From Microtetraspora niveoalba (lineage in GTDB: Bacteria; Actinomycetota; Actinomycetes; Streptosporangiales; Streptosporangiaceae): a stretch of DNA of 64,000 nucleotides. The notes below the pieces were generated by a model. That model had not been told where the DNA came from, ran no database searches, and saw nothing but the letters and a program-made list of their open reading frames with translations. The stretch spans positions 104,360 through 168,359 of the forward strand of contig NZ_BBYM01000013.1 in assembly GCF_001570405.1 (NCBI RefSeq), in the 5' to 3' direction. The translations under genes were made by a program, and so were the position numbers. The stretch's first letter is position 1, and each line of letters opens with the position of its first letter. Below, in pieces: positions 41,330-51,096 of this stretch.

Positions 41330-42493
41330 ATGACCGGGCGGCTCGACCGATGGGAGCGGCTGCTGGAGCGCCAGGTGGCGGCCGCGCCGTACGTCCTGCT
41401 GGTGACCTCCACGGTGCTCTCCCTGATCACCGACGGCAGGTCGTGGGTCATGCTCGGCCTGGCAGCGCTCGCCGCCGCCTGGATCTGGCTGGTGCCGCGA
41501 GGCGCGGTCTACGTGGCCGGGCTGGTGGTGCTGATCGGAGCGCTCAGCGTGCAGGGGATGTGGTTCGCGAGCTTCTTCGGGTTCACGGGATACCTCCACT
41601 CCTGGTGGTACCTGAAGGGGAAGTGGCGATTCGCCGGCGTGACCGCCACGGCGGCGATCAACGTCGCCGTCTACCAGGGCGGTTTGCCCGATCCCACCCC
41701 GTCCGGAATCCTCAGCTATCTGTTCTTCACCGCCGCCATCGTCGCAGGGGTCGGCCTGTTCAGCTTCGTCGGCGATGTCACGGCCGAGCGGAGCGACGAG
41801 CGCAAGCGCATGGTGGCGCAGCTTGAGGAGGCGCTGCGGGAGAACGCGGGACTGCACGCGCAACTGCTGGTTCAGGCCCGTGAGGCGGGCGTGCTCGACG
41901 AACGGCAGCGCATGGCGGCGGAGATCCACGACACCCTCGCCCAGGGCCTGACCGGCATCATCACCCAGCTCCAGGCGGCGCGGCGTGCCGAGGACTGGCG
42001 GCGTCATGTGGACAACGCGGTACGGCTGGCGCGGGAAAGCCTGGCCGAGGCCCGGCGCTCCGTACACGCGGTGGGTCCCGGCCAGTTGGAGGCGGCGCCC
42101 CTGCCCGAGGCGCTGAGAGACGTCGTGACCCGGTGGGGTGAGCTCAACGGGGTACGTGCGGATTTCGCCACCACTGGTACGGTCCGCCCCATGCATCCGG
42201 AGGTCGAGGAGACGCTGCTTCGCACCGCGCAGGAGGCCCTGGCCAACGCGGCCAGGCACGCCGCCGCGTCCCGTGTCGGGCTGACCCTGTCGTACATGGA
42301 GGACGTGGTCACCCTGGATGTGCGCGACGACGGCGCCGGGTTCGACCCCGAGCGCGTCCGCGACGGCGGCGGCTTCGGCCTGACCTCCATGCGCAAGCGG
42401 GTGAGCCGCCTGGCGGGCACGCTGGAGATCGAGTCGGAACCCGGCGCCGGAACCGCCGTCTCCGCGAGCGTTCCGGCGGTCGCGCGTGACTGA
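41330..42493 (+). CDS. NarL-type sensor histidine kinase
   Basis: A 387-residue kinase with five or so hydrophobic segments (20-150), a coiled linker, HisKA_3 motif MAAEIHDTLAQGLTGI (His200), N-box EALANAARHAAA and G-boxes DDGAGFD, GGFGLTSMRKR. It is 7 nt after the permease gene, and its stop overlaps the GTG of the regulator. The kinase probably senses the compound exported by the linked ABC system or a membrane state. Confidence 0.92.
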   Translation: MTGRLDRWERLLERQVAAAPYVLLVTSTVLSLITDGRSWVMLGLAALAAAWIWLVPRGAVYVAGLVVLIGALSVQGMWFASFFGFTGYLHSWWYLKGKWRFAGVTATAAINVAVYQGGLPDPTPSGILSYLFFTAAIVAGVGLFSFVGDVTAERSDERKRMVAQLEEALRENAGLHAQLLVQAREAGVLDERQRMAAEIHDTLAQGLTGIITQLQAARRAEDWRRHVDNAVRLARESLAEARRSVHAVGPGQLEAAPLPEALRDVVTRWGELNGVRADFATTGTVRPMHPEVEETLLRTAQEALANAARHAAASRVGLTLSYMEDVVTLDVRDDGAGFDPERVRDGGGFGLTSMRKRVSRLAGTLEIESEPGAGTAVSASVPAVARD

Positions 42494-43127
42494 GACCCCG
42501 ATCCGGCTGCTGATCGCCGACGACCATCCCGTCGTCCGCGACGGCATCCGCGGCATGTTCGTCGACGACCCGGACTTCGAGGTGCTCGGCGAGGCCGGGG
42601 ACGGCGCCCAGGCCGTCGAACTCGCGCGGGCGCTGAACCCCGACGTGATCCTCATGGACCTCCGCATGCCCAGGATGGACGGTGTCGCGGCCATCAAGGA
42701 ACTCGCCAGGCTGGGCATCGCGGCCCGCGTCCTCATCCTCACCACGTACGACACCGACAGGGACGTCCTGCCCGCCGTCGAGGCCGGGGCCACCGGCTAC
42801 CTCCTCAAGGACGCCGGCCGGGACGAGCTCATCCATGCCGTCCGTACGGCGGCGCGGGGCGAAGCCGTGCTGTCCCCGTCGGTCGCCACCCGCCTTCTCG
42901 GCCAGGTCCGGGCGCCCGCCGACCCGCTGAGCGCCCGGGAACTGGAGGTCCTCCACCTCATCGCCGAGGGCGCCACCAACCGTGAAGCGGCCGCGCGCCT
43001 GTTCATCAGTGAGGCCACGGTGAAGAGCCACGTGCTGCACATCTACACGAAGCTGGGCGTGAACGACCGGGCGGCCGCCGTCGCCGTCGCCTTCCGGCGC
43101 GGCCTGCTCACCCTGGACAACGGCTGA
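42486..43127 (+). CDS. NarL/FixJ-family response regulator
   Basis: A 213-residue regulator. The receiver has acidic pair Asp12/Asp13, phospho-acceptor Asp58 (VILMDLRMP) and LLKDAG; the LuxR HTH is LSARELEVLHLIAEGATN, SEATVKSHVLHIYTKLGV. GTG start overlaps the kinase by 8 nt. A likely DNA target is the perfect palindrome at 39606 in front of the operon. Confidence 0.93.
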   Translation: MTETPIRLLIADDHPVVRDGIRGMFVDDPDFEVLGEAGDGAQAVELARALNPDVILMDLRMPRMDGVAAIKELARLGIAARVLILTTYDTDRDVLPAVEAGATGYLLKDAGRDELIHAVRTAARGEAVLSPSVATRLLGQVRAPADPLSARELEVLHLIAEGATNREAAARLFISEATVKSHVLHIYTKLGVNDRAAAVAVAFRRGLLTLDNG

Positions 43128-43234
43128 CCGGGACGGGCGCGGGCGGCGGCGCCGACGGCGACGTCGGCCGTCACGCCCCGGGCGGAGGACGGCCCGCCCC
43201 TGGTCGCGGCGGTCCATCAGCGTGAACGCCGCAT

Positions 43235-44638
43235 CTAGGCGGGCGTGACCGTGAGGGTGACGCGGCCGGAGGTCCGGGTGCTCACGGTCAGGACGCGCCG
43301 GGCGGCGTCCCAGGACGCCCCGCCCTCCGAGACCCGGCCGCCGTTCGGGAAGCCCGCCGCGGGCAGGTAGATCTCGGTCGGCCCCGTCCCGTTGGCGTCG
43401 AAGGTCACCGTCAGCGAGCGCGCGTCGGAGCGGATGTCCACGGGGACGCCGCCGACCGCCCTCGGGTACGGCCGGTCGTAGGCCGCGACCAGCGGGCCGG
43501 CCCCGCCCTTCTCGTCGTACGGCCCCCAGGAGCCGGCGTCCCGGGACCAGTAGGCCATGCCCGCGCCCATGCCCTCGCTGAGCCGTACGACCTGGCCGAC
43601 CAGGTCGGCGGCGCCCGGCCGGGTCATGTCGAGGCCGAACTCGCCGAGCAGGACGGGGGCGTCGAGCCGGTCCGCCGTGCGCAGCACGTTGTCCCGCCAC
43701 CAGCCGACGGTGCGGTCGGTCCACTCCTTGGAGCCCGCCGCGTAGTCCTCCCCCAGGTCGAGGGGCAGCGGGTAGAGGTGCGGCGCGAAGGCGATGCGGG
43801 GCTCACCCTCGCGGGGGTCGTCGAGGTGCGGGAGCGCGGAGGGCAGCCCCCAGTTGACGCCCACCGCCTGCGGCTCCAGGAAGATCCATCCATAGGGGTC
43901 CACGGAGCGGATCTCGGCGATGCTCCTGCGGTAGAGGGCGGCGAGGGGGCCGGTCTCGAACCGGGGGCCCTGGACGGAGCCGCCCCAGGGCTCGTTCATC
44001 AGGTCGTAGCCGAGGACCGCCGGGTCGTCCTTGAACCTGGCGGCGACCGCCTTCCACGCCTTGGCGTAGTGGTCCATCAGCTCCGGATGCTCGCCGGTGG
44101 TGTTCCAGAAGTGGTCGAAGGCCCGGATGACGCCCGGCTCCAGGTAGTACGTCTCCCAGGTCGGCTGGTCGGTGCCGACCGGCAGTCCGTCGAGGTGGGT
44201 CGCCCAGGCGGGGGCGCCGTTGCCCGCGCGACGGTCGGGGGTGATGGCGTTGCCCCACAGGTCCTGGTGCATGTCGAGCATGACGTGGTAGCCGCGCTCG
44301 CCGTACCAGCGGACCCGCTCCGCCACCTTGTCCAGATATTTCCTGTCATAGACGCCAGGCTGGGGTTCCACCGCGCGCCACATGATGAGGAACCGGACGA
44401 AGTTCGTCCCCATGTCGCGGTACTCGCGGTCGATGTCCGCCTCGGTCAGCTCGGGCAGGGTGTCCGGGGCGTCCTTGGTACTGCCCGCCGTGTTGAAACC
44501 TCGCAGGATGAGGGCCCTGCCCCGGTCGTCGGTGACGAAGCGTCCGCCCGGCTCGGGCGCTCCCCTGGTCACAGTGGCGACGCCTCCGGCCAGTACGGCC
44601 AGCGCGACGAGGGACACGATCCACCGAGCTCTCTTCAT
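43235..44638 (-). CDS. Exported GH5 endoglycoceramidase-like hydrolase
   Basis: A 467-residue protein with an N-terminal membrane or signal segment (about 6-22) and no lipobox. The GH5 barrel has the endoglycoceramidase-type start RALILRGFNTAGSTK, LDMHQDLWGN, acid/base Glu in DLMNEPWGG and nucleophile Glu in VLLGEFGLD. A C-terminal beta-sandwich (about 385-467) follows. Related enzymes release glycans from glycosphingolipids in actinomycetes, but steryl-glucoside and galactosylceramide relatives exist, so the substrate is open. ATG 44638; the promoter is shared with a divergent membrane protein gene. Confidence 0.87.
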   Translation of the reverse strand: MKRARWIVSLVALAVLAGGVATVTRGAPEPGGRFVTDDRGRALILRGFNTAGSTKDAPDTLPELTEADIDREYRDMGTNFVRFLIMWRAVEPQPGVYDRKYLDKVAERVRWYGERGYHVMLDMHQDLWGNAITPDRRAGNGAPAWATHLDGLPVGTDQPTWETYYLEPGVIRAFDHFWNTTGEHPELMDHYAKAWKAVAARFKDDPAVLGYDLMNEPWGGSVQGPRFETGPLAALYRRSIAEIRSVDPYGWIFLEPQAVGVNWGLPSALPHLDDPREGEPRIAFAPHLYPLPLDLGEDYAAGSKEWTDRTVGWWRDNVLRTADRLDAPVLLGEFGLDMTRPGAADLVGQVVRLSEGMGAGMAYWSRDAGSWGPYDEKGGAGPLVAAYDRPYPRAVGGVPVDIRSDARSLTVTFDANGTGPTEIYLPAAGFPNGGRVSEGGASWDAARRVLTVSTRTSGRVTLTVTPA

Positions 44639-44681
44639 TCGGTCTCCGAGGGCTTCCGCCGGGCACGTGGACGCCGCTAGC

Positions 44682-45185
44682 ATGCCGAACATGAGCGCCG
44701 CTCGCAACAGCCTCCCCGCAGCCGTCACCCTGATGATCGTCGTCGCGTCCGGCGTGTTCGGCGCCTCGCTGGTCACCCGGGTGGGCTACCTGGCGGTGCC
44801 CGCCGCGCTCGGCCTCCCCATCGCGCCGCCCGCGCTGCGGCTCGTCCCGCTCGGGGAGACGACCTGGCCGGTGACGCTCACCGACAGCGCGGCGGCGCTG
44901 GTGCTCGTCGCCGTCGTGGCGCTCGCGCGCGGCGGCTTCTGGCGCACCTGGGGCGCGTTCGTCGCGGGCGCCGTGCTCGCCGACCTGCTGCGGGTCGCCG
45001 TACTGACGCAGACCATGTCCGCGGGCCTCGGCGCGTACGCCGGATATCTGGCGGGAGCGCTGGTGTCCGGGCTGCTGTGGGGCGTCGCGCTCGGCTGGCT
45101 CCCCGGGCTGGCCGCCCTGCCGCGCGGCAACGACCGCACGAGGGCCGCCCGGACCTCTAGCGAGGCCGCCCGGGAAGGCGCCTGA
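44682..45185 (+). CDS. Four-helix membrane protein of unknown function
   Basis: A 167-residue protein with four hydrophobic segments and a short polar tail. No family was recognised. ATG at 44682, or 44691, neither with a clear RBS, so the transcript may be leaderless. It is divergent from the GH5 gene with only 43 nt between starts. The small-ECF pair downstream lies 248 nt away in the same direction. Confidence 0.6.
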   Translation: MPNMSAARNSLPAAVTLMIVVASGVFGASLVTRVGYLAVPAALGLPIAPPALRLVPLGETTWPVTLTDSAAALVLVAVVALARGGFWRTWGAFVAGAVLADLLRVAVLTQTMSAGLGAYAGYLAGALVSGLLWGVALGWLPGLAALPRGNDRTRAARTSSEAAREGA

Positions 45186-45383
45186 CGCGCCTCGTCCACT
45201 CAGGAGCAGCGCCCCGGCCCGCTCGTCCACCCGGTCCGCTCATCCACCCGGTCCGCCGGCGCCGTCGCGGGCCACGCGCGCAGTAGGCGGACGGCCACCG
45301 GTTCGACGGACCGCCAGGCGTACGGCGCCGTGTCTCGGTCCCGGCCAGCGGTGACCGTGCTTCGCACGCTGATTCGGGAACCG

Positions 45384-45414
45384 TGAACCCGCTCGGCCTC
45401 TCCCCCGACTGTCT
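45384..45414 (+). promoter_or_regulatory. Possible ECF-type promoter
   Basis: TGAACCC (-35-like) and GTCT (-10-like) lie about 20 bp apart, just upstream of the small sigma-factor gene. ECF sigma factors commonly autoregulate through AAC/GTC-type promoters. The match is suggestive only. Confidence 0.3.
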
Positions 45415-45433
45415 GAGATGACGGGAGGACGAG

Positions 45434-45958
45434 ATGACCGATGAGTTGCTGGTGATCCGCGCCCAATTGGGCGAGCGCGCGGCGCTGACCGAGTTGCTGG
45501 CTCGGTGGCGGGTGCCGGTGTGGACCTACGTGCGGCGCATGCTGGACGCCGAGCGGGCCGACGACGTGACCCAGGAGATCTGGCTCGCCGTGGTCCGCGG
45601 CCTACCCCGGCTGCGGGAACCCGGCCGGTTCGCGCCATGGCTGTTCACGATCGCCCGGCGGTCGGTGACCGATCGTCTCCGCGGAGAGTACGCCTGGGCC
45701 AAGGAGGTGCCCGTGGCGGACGACGCGGTCACCGAAGACCCGACCGAGGCCGTGGTGGATCGTGCCGCGCTGGTGGGCTTCCTGTCAGACCTTCCGGTGC
45801 CGGAGCGGGAGATTCTCGTCCTGTTCTACCTGGAGGATCTGCCAGTGGAGGAATGCGCGTACATCTGCCAGATCCCGACCGGAACGGTTAAATCGCGGCT
45901 CAACCGCGCCCGTCGCCTGCTACGCGAGCATCTGGACAAGAAGGGATACAGGCCATGA
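45434..45958 (+). CDS. ECF-family RNA polymerase sigma factor
   Basis: A 174-residue sigma factor with region 2 (RRMLDAERADDVTQEIWLAVVRGLPRL split over about 35-60, FAPWLFTIARRSVTDRLR) and region 4 (LPVPEREILVLFYLEDLPVEE, IPTGTVKSRLNRARRLLREHL). ATG 45434 follows GGGAGGA. It overlaps the next gene by 4 nt (ATGA), so that membrane protein is probably its anti-sigma or membrane partner. Confidence 0.92.
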   Translation: MTDELLVIRAQLGERAALTELLARWRVPVWTYVRRMLDAERADDVTQEIWLAVVRGLPRLREPGRFAPWLFTIARRSVTDRLRGEYAWAKEVPVADDAVTEDPTEAVVDRAALVGFLSDLPVPEREILVLFYLEDLPVEECAYICQIPTGTVKSRLNRARRLLREHLDKKGYRP

Positions 45959-46437
45959 CCGAAGAGCCGCGCCTTTCGGAGCAGGAGATCATCGAGCGGC
46001 TGGCGCCGTCGCTGTCGCGCAGAACGCGGATCAGGGCGGTGGCGGCGCTGCTGGCCGGAGCGGCCGGCACGGTGTTCGTGAGCGCGTTGTGGTGGTCGGA
46101 GCCCGGCCCGCTGCCCGGCCACACTCACCTGGCGTTCGCGTTGTTCACGGTGTTCTGCCTGGCCTGGACGGGGTACGGCGGGTGGCTGCTGACACACAGG
46201 GTCCCGCTGTTCGCCACCGATCGAGTGATCGCCGCCTGGATCGGCCTGGCCGCCTCGCTCGCCACCACAGCCGTCGTCGCCGTCATCACCGTTCAGCGCG
46301 GCACCGGGACATGGCTCGCCCTGGCGACAGGGGGCCTGTTCGTCGCGGCGGCGCTGGCGCTGGCCGTACGCGCGCATGCCCGGCGAGCCGCGTTGCTGCG
46401 CCGCGTGCGCGAACTGACCGGCCGGGAAGAGCGGTGA
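45955..46437 (+). CDS. Membrane partner (probable anti-sigma) of the ECF factor
   Basis: A 160-residue protein with a short cytoplasmic N-terminus (about 1-25: LSEQEIIERLAPSLSRRTRIR) and four hydrophobic helices. It lacks the HxxxCxxC ZAS motif, so if it is an anti-sigma factor it is not of the zinc type. Translational coupling to the sigma gene (ATGA) is the main evidence for partnership. Confidence 0.75.
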   Translation: MTEEPRLSEQEIIERLAPSLSRRTRIRAVAALLAGAAGTVFVSALWWSEPGPLPGHTHLAFALFTVFCLAWTGYGGWLLTHRVPLFATDRVIAAWIGLAASLATTAVVAVITVQRGTGTWLALATGGLFVAAALALAVRAHARRAALLRRVRELTGREER

Positions 46438-46557
46438 ACGCGCCACGGGGCCGAGCCGCCCCTGGGCCACGGCGCGGGCCGGAACGGCGACGGGACCGGC
46501 CAGGCCGATGCGGGTGGCGATGACCCAGCACGCCTGCTCGCGGGCGGTCGGAGCGCG

Positions 46558-47250
46558 TCAGCCGAGCGCCAGCTCGGCGACCCGGCGGGCCAGCAGGCGG
46601 GCGGGGTCGACGACCGGAACGGGGACGCGTGAGCCGTCCAGGGCCAGGACGATCTCGGTGCAGGCGGCGACGACCCGCTCCGCGCCGCGAGCGGCGAGGG
46701 TACCGGAGACCTCCTCCAACGCCCGCCGGTGGGCCGGGCCCGCGCCGCCGCTCTTGACCGCGCCGATGGCCGCCATGACCCGCCGCTGATCCGGCTCGTC
46801 CGGCTCGACCACCGCGATGCCGCGCGCCCGCAGCGCCTCCGCGTACAGGCCGGAGCGCAGCGTGCCCGAGGTGGCGAGCACCCCCGCCGCGCGTACGCCG
46901 CCGGCGGCGAGGGCGTCGACGGTGACCTCGACGATGCTGGCCAGCTCCAGCCCGGCCTCGTCCGCCAGCCGGGGGACGAAGGCGTGCGCGGTGTTGCAGG
47001 GCACGGCGAGCACCTCGCATCCGGCCCGCTTCAGTCCCTCGATGCCGCGCCGCAGATACGGGGTCGGGTCCTCCCCCGCGCCGAGCAGGCTCATGGAGCG
47101 GTCGGGGACGCGGGGGTCGCCCCAGATGACGACGGGCACGTGTCCCTGGTCGCAGGTCGCCGGCGTCTCCTCCACGAGCTTGCCGTAGAAGTCGACGGTG
47201 GCCGCCGGGCCCATGCCGCCGAGGACGCCGACCAGCCGTGGGGCGTTCAC
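46558..47250 (-). CDS. Aspartate/glutamate racemase family protein
   Basis: A 230-residue enzyme. The N-terminal VGVLGGMGPAATVDFY and the two catalytic Cys, Cys85 (AVPCNTAHAF) and Cys197 (VVAACTEIVLAL), are those of PLP-independent Asp/Glu racemases (YgeA/RacX-like). It supplies D-amino acids or acts on related amino acids. GTG 47250 follows GGAGGTGG. The divergent double-AsnC regulator 287 nt away may control it. Confidence 0.9.
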   Translation of the reverse strand: MNAPRLVGVLGGMGPAATVDFYGKLVEETPATCDQGHVPVVIWGDPRVPDRSMSLLGAGEDPTPYLRRGIEGLKRAGCEVLAVPCNTAHAFVPRLADEAGLELASIVEVTVDALAAGGVRAAGVLATSGTLRSGLYAEALRARGIAVVEPDEPDQRRVMAAIGAVKSGGAGPAHRRALEEVSGTLAARGAERVVAACTEIVLALDGSRVPVPVVDPARLLARRVAELALG

Positions 47251-47536
47251 CGGCCACCTCCGGCCTGGCCGCGGCCCCGCCGGGCGCCGCCGAACCGAGT
47301 CATCGAGATTCGTCCTCTCCCCGGGTGCCACGGGTTCCCCACGTGGTCCCGGAAGCTTTCGCACCGTGCCGCGGGCTCCCCGTGTGGTCCCTCGCGCCGT
47401 CGTGAAAGGTCCGCCCGAGCCCGAAAACCCCGTGCCGGAAGCACGGCGGCGTGCGGCGGGTCGAACGGCCGCCCGCCCAAGAATCCCCCGATAAGGTGAT
47501 TTCGGCCGCCAGACGCAGCAAAGCATCATCGAAAGA

Positions 47537-48646
47537 GTGATCGTGCAGGATTCCGGCATCGAGCCGCCGCGGTTGTTGTCGGAGGCCGACCTCGAACTCA
47601 TCGACGCCCTCCAGATCAACCCGCGTGCGAGCTGGGTGGACGTCGGGGCGGCGATCGGCGCCGACCCGGTGACGGCGGCGCGGCGCTGGCAGCGGCTGAA
47701 CGCGTCCGGCGAGGCGTGGACCACCGTCGCACTGGGACGGCGGCAGATGCACGCGATGAGCGTGGCGTTCCTGGAGATCGACTGCGCGGCCGGAGCGGCG
47801 GTCGAGGTGGCCGACCGGCTGGCGGCGGCGGGGCACCTCATCACCGTGCAGCACGTCGCCGCGGACCACGACCTGTTCGCGATCGCCGTGGCCGCCTCGA
47901 TGCCCGCGCTGGCGGACTACCTACTCGCCGACCTGCCCCGGGTGCCCGGCGTGGCGAAGGTGCGCACCCACGTGGCCACGCGGGTCTTCGACGCCTCGCG
48001 CCGCTGGCGGCTGCGCGTGTTGTCCCCGGGCGCCGCGCGCGACCTGGCGCGGCGGCCCGCCGCCCCGGAGCCGTCCGGGCGGATGGACGCGCTCGACCGC
48101 CGGCTGTTCGCCGCCCTGCTCGCCGACGGACGCGCGGGATACTCCGAGCTGGCCCGCGCGGCCGGCACGTCCGAGCGCACGGCGCAGCGCCGGCTGTCCC
48201 GGCTGGTCGCGTCCGGCGACATCGACTTCCGCTGCGACCTCGCACGCGCGCACGCGGGCTGGCACTCCTCGGCCGTGCTGTGGCTGCGGATGCCGGACGC
48301 CCTGTTGGAGGAGACGGGCCGCGCGCTGCTCGACTGGCCGGAGACCCGGACGTGCGCGGCGCTCGCGGGCGCCCGCAACATGCTCCTCACCGTGGGCCTG
48401 CACGCCGCGGGCGATCTGCACCCGCTGGTGGTGCGGTTGGAGGAGCGCTTCCCCCACGTCGTCGTCGCCGACCGCCAGATCGTCCTGCGGCAGGCCAAGC
48501 TCTACGGCCGGCGCCTCGACCGGTTCGGCCGCTGCACGGGCGTCGTCCCGGTGGACCCGTGGAGCTTGGGACCGGACTGGCGGCATCCTGGGTGCTCCCC
48601 GGCCCCGGCCACGGCGCCCCCTGGCGCACCTCGCCGGCCCAGGTGA
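47537..48646 (+). CDS. Lrp/AsnC-family regulator with two tandem modules
   Basis: A 369-residue regulator with two Lrp/AsnC HTH modules: residues about 14-70 (LLSEADLELIDALQINPRA) and about 185-240 (MDALDRRLFAALLADGRAG, TSERTAQRRLSRLVASG), each followed by a ligand-binding beta-alpha half. Typical Lrp proteins have one module of about 150 residues. Tandem forms are known in actinomycetes. GTG 47537 or 47543. It likely responds to an amino acid and may regulate the divergent racemase. The C-terminal 25 residues are Pro-rich. Confidence 0.85.
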   Translation: MIVQDSGIEPPRLLSEADLELIDALQINPRASWVDVGAAIGADPVTAARRWQRLNASGEAWTTVALGRRQMHAMSVAFLEIDCAAGAAVEVADRLAAAGHLITVQHVAADHDLFAIAVAASMPALADYLLADLPRVPGVAKVRTHVATRVFDASRRWRLRVLSPGAARDLARRPAAPEPSGRMDALDRRLFAALLADGRAGYSELARAAGTSERTAQRRLSRLVASGDIDFRCDLARAHAGWHSSAVLWLRMPDALLEETGRALLDWPETRTCAALAGARNMLLTVGLHAAGDLHPLVVRLEERFPHVVVADRQIVLRQAKLYGRRLDRFGRCTGVVPVDPWSLGPDWRHPGCSPAPATAPPGAPRRPR

Positions 48647-48775
48647 GCGAGCGGTGAGGAAGGGCTGAGGCGCCCTGAGCCAGGCTTCACGAGATCGCAT
48701 CTCCCTGATCCCGAAATCCGTCGCATCCCCCCGGGGCGGGGTGTTGCGACGATCAGCGGAACGGAGGTCCGGAGG

Positions 48776-50014
48776 TCAGCGGGGCTCGGGGATCCCGCCG
48801 CCGCGCGCCTCCCGGCACAGCCCGGCCCGCAGCACGTCCGCCTCGCCGCGTCCGACCATCTGCAGGTCGCCGACCGCCAGCGCGGGCAGGCCGAGCGCGG
48901 ACACGATGGCGGTGATCCGGCCGACCTCGCCGCGTACGGCGGCCTCGTCGCATCCGACCCGGGGCGCGGGGGCGCCGAGCGTCGGCGTGACCAGGAGGTC
49001 GACGCCGGACATCTCCGCCGAGAACCGGGCCCGGACGGCGGCGACGGTCTCGACCGCCAGGCGGTACTCCCGATGGCCGATCCCGGCGGCGCCGTCCAGT
49101 TTCCGCCGCACGCCCTCGCTGTAGCTCGCCGCCTCCCTCGGGTACGTGCCCTCGTGCGTGCGCCGGGCCTGCGCGCCCAGGATCGTCCAGTACGCCGGCA
49201 GGATGTCGTGCGGCAGGGCGATCTCACGCACCTGGGCGCCCAGGTCGGCGAACTCCTCTGCCTGCGCGCACCCCTCGGCGACGCCGACGACCAGCCCGGT
49301 CAGCGAGTCCGGCGTCTCGACCGCCTCCCCGGAGAGCGCCCGCCACACGCGCGCGCAGTCGGCCACGGACTTGGCCATCGGCCCGACCCTGTCGAACATC
49401 GGGGCGAGCGGCGCGACCCCCTCGGCCGGGACGGCCCCGCCCCTCGGGCGCAGCCCGACCACTCCGCAGCAGGCGGCCGGGATCCGCACGGAGCCGCCGG
49501 TGTCGGTGCCGAGGCCGAACCGGGCGATGCCCGCGGCGAGTGCCGCCGCCGTGCCGCCGCTGGACCCGCCGGGGGTCAGGTGCTCGTGGCGCGGGTTGCG
49601 CACGTCTCCCCAGTGCGGGTTCTCGCTGGTGATGCCCCACGCGAACTCGTGCTGGTTCGCCTTGCCGACGAGGAGGGCCCCGGCGCGCTCCAGCGCCTCG
49701 ACGCACGGGGCGCTGGCCAGCGCCTTCTGGCTCCCGTACAGGATGGAGCCCCGGGTGGTGGGGAGCCCGGCCACGTCGATCATGTCCTTGGCGACGAACG
49801 TCCAGGCCCACAGCTCGGGCGGGACGGCGGGTGCGGGGCGGTCGTCGCGCGCGAGCCGGTCGACGACCGGCTCGTCCCCCGCCTCGATCAGGATGTTGTG
49901 CCCGCGGTGGCGGCGGATCGCCTCCGCCGACCGCGCGATCGCCGCCTCGCGCGCCGACATGGCCTCGCCTGTCATCGTCTCGGGGGGCATGGCGGACGCC
50001 GTCTCACGCTGCAT
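48776..50014 (-). CDS. Amidase signature-family enzyme
   Basis: A 412-residue amidase. The Ser-cisSer-Lys triad is visible: Lys76 (VAKDMIDVAG), Ser pair in GGSSGG (about 151-152) and nucleophile Ser175 (TDTGGSVRIPA). It hydrolyses a carbon-nitrogen amide bond; AtzF, indoleacetamide or aryl-amide relatives are all possible. ATG 50014 follows GGAGG. The LysR regulator gene lies 206 nt upstream in the same direction. An amidohydrolase and amino-acid transporter on the other side suggest a nitrogen-scavenging locus. Confidence 0.9.
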   Translation of the reverse strand: MQRETASAMPPETMTGEAMSAREAAIARSAEAIRRHRGHNILIEAGDEPVVDRLARDDRPAPAVPPELWAWTFVAKDMIDVAGLPTTRGSILYGSQKALASAPCVEALERAGALLVGKANQHEFAWGITSENPHWGDVRNPRHEHLTPGGSSGGTAAALAAGIARFGLGTDTGGSVRIPAACCGVVGLRPRGGAVPAEGVAPLAPMFDRVGPMAKSVADCARVWRALSGEAVETPDSLTGLVVGVAEGCAQAEEFADLGAQVREIALPHDILPAYWTILGAQARRTHEGTYPREAASYSEGVRRKLDGAAGIGHREYRLAVETVAAVRARFSAEMSGVDLLVTPTLGAPAPRVGCDEAAVRGEVGRITAIVSALGLPALAVGDLQMVGRGEADVLRAGLCREARGGGIPEPR

Positions 50015-50220
50015 GGTCGAGGACCTCCTAACGCCTGCCCCGGCCGGGGCGGGGCGGCCGACGGCGACGCGCGGCGGATCGTCACGGCCGCGCCGATGAT
50101 CCGGCAAATGGTGACAGATCCCCCGCTCTCCGTCGAGCCCCTCCATCGAGCCCCTCCATCGCTTCCCGTCGAACCGCACGGAAGCTCCACGTCGAGGCCG
50201 CGGGGGGCCGGCGTGCCCGG

Positions 50221-51096
50221 TCAGACCGCGAGGGCGTCGAGCAGGGACAGCAGGCGGGCGGTCTCCCGCTCGGGGCGGGCGAGCGAGAAGATGCTGCGGC
50301 TGGTGTTCAGCCACGGCACGTCCGCCACCACGACGCCGGGACCGTGCCCGCGCAGCGCGAGATCGGGGACGAGCGCCGCGCCCACCCCCGCCTCGATCAT
50401 CGCCATCGTGATCTTGAAGTCGTCGGAGTAGCCGGCCACCCGGGGGTGCAGGCTCCAGCGGGCGAACACGCCGTCGAAGAAGGAGGCGTCGCCGCTGCCC
50501 GGGTGGTGCATGATCCAGGGCAGGTCGACGAGCTGCTCGGCCCGGTACGGTGCCAGGTCGGGCCAGCACGCCGGGAGGACGACCTTGTACCGGTCCTCGG
50601 CCATCCAGCGGCGGCCCAGCGCCGACGGCCACGAGAGGCCGGAGTTCCCCACCTGGTAGACGATCGCCGCGTCCAGCTCGCCGCCCGCGCCGAGGCGCGC
50701 GACGAGCTGGGAGGACTCGGCGACGGTGATCCTGACGCCGGCCCGGTCCCCCGGCTTCGACCGCCCCAGGACGCCGGTCAGCACGTCGGCGAAGCTGGGG
50801 AAGATCCCCAGGTGGATCTGCCGCTCGCTGTTCCGGTGCACGGCCTGGACGGCGGCGATCATGCGTTCCATGTCGGTGAGCACGGTCTCCGCGTGCCTGG
50901 CCAGCACCTCGGCCGCGCTGGTGGGCAGCACACTGTGCGCGGAGCGCTCGAACAGCTTCACGCCCATCTGCCGCTCCAGCGCGGCCATCTGCTGGGAGAC
51001 GGCCGACGAGGTGTACCCGAGCCGGTTCGCGGCGGCGGCGAAGGAGCCGAGCTGGACCACCTCGCGCAGGGTACGGAGGTGTTCCGGCTTCAGCAT
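50221..51096 (-). CDS. LysR-family transcriptional regulator
   Basis: A 291-residue regulator: N-terminal winged HTH (LRTLREVVQLGSFAAAANRL, SAVSQQMAALERQMGVKLFER) and a periplasmic-binding-type effector domain. ATG 51096. It lies between the amidase (same strand) and the divergent amidohydrolase-transporter operon. The 112-nt gap to that operon should contain its operator and it probably activates transcription when amide or amino-acid substrate is present. Confidence 0.92.
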   Translation of the reverse strand: MLKPEHLRTLREVVQLGSFAAAANRLGYTSSAVSQQMAALERQMGVKLFERSAHSVLPTSAAEVLARHAETVLTDMERMIAAVQAVHRNSERQIHLGIFPSFADVLTGVLGRSKPGDRAGVRITVAESSQLVARLGAGGELDAAIVYQVGNSGLSWPSALGRRWMAEDRYKVVLPACWPDLAPYRAEQLVDLPWIMHHPGSGDASFFDGVFARWSLHPRVAGYSDDFKITMAMIEAGVGAALVPDLALRGHGPGVVVADVPWLNTSRSIFSLARPERETARLLSLLDALAV

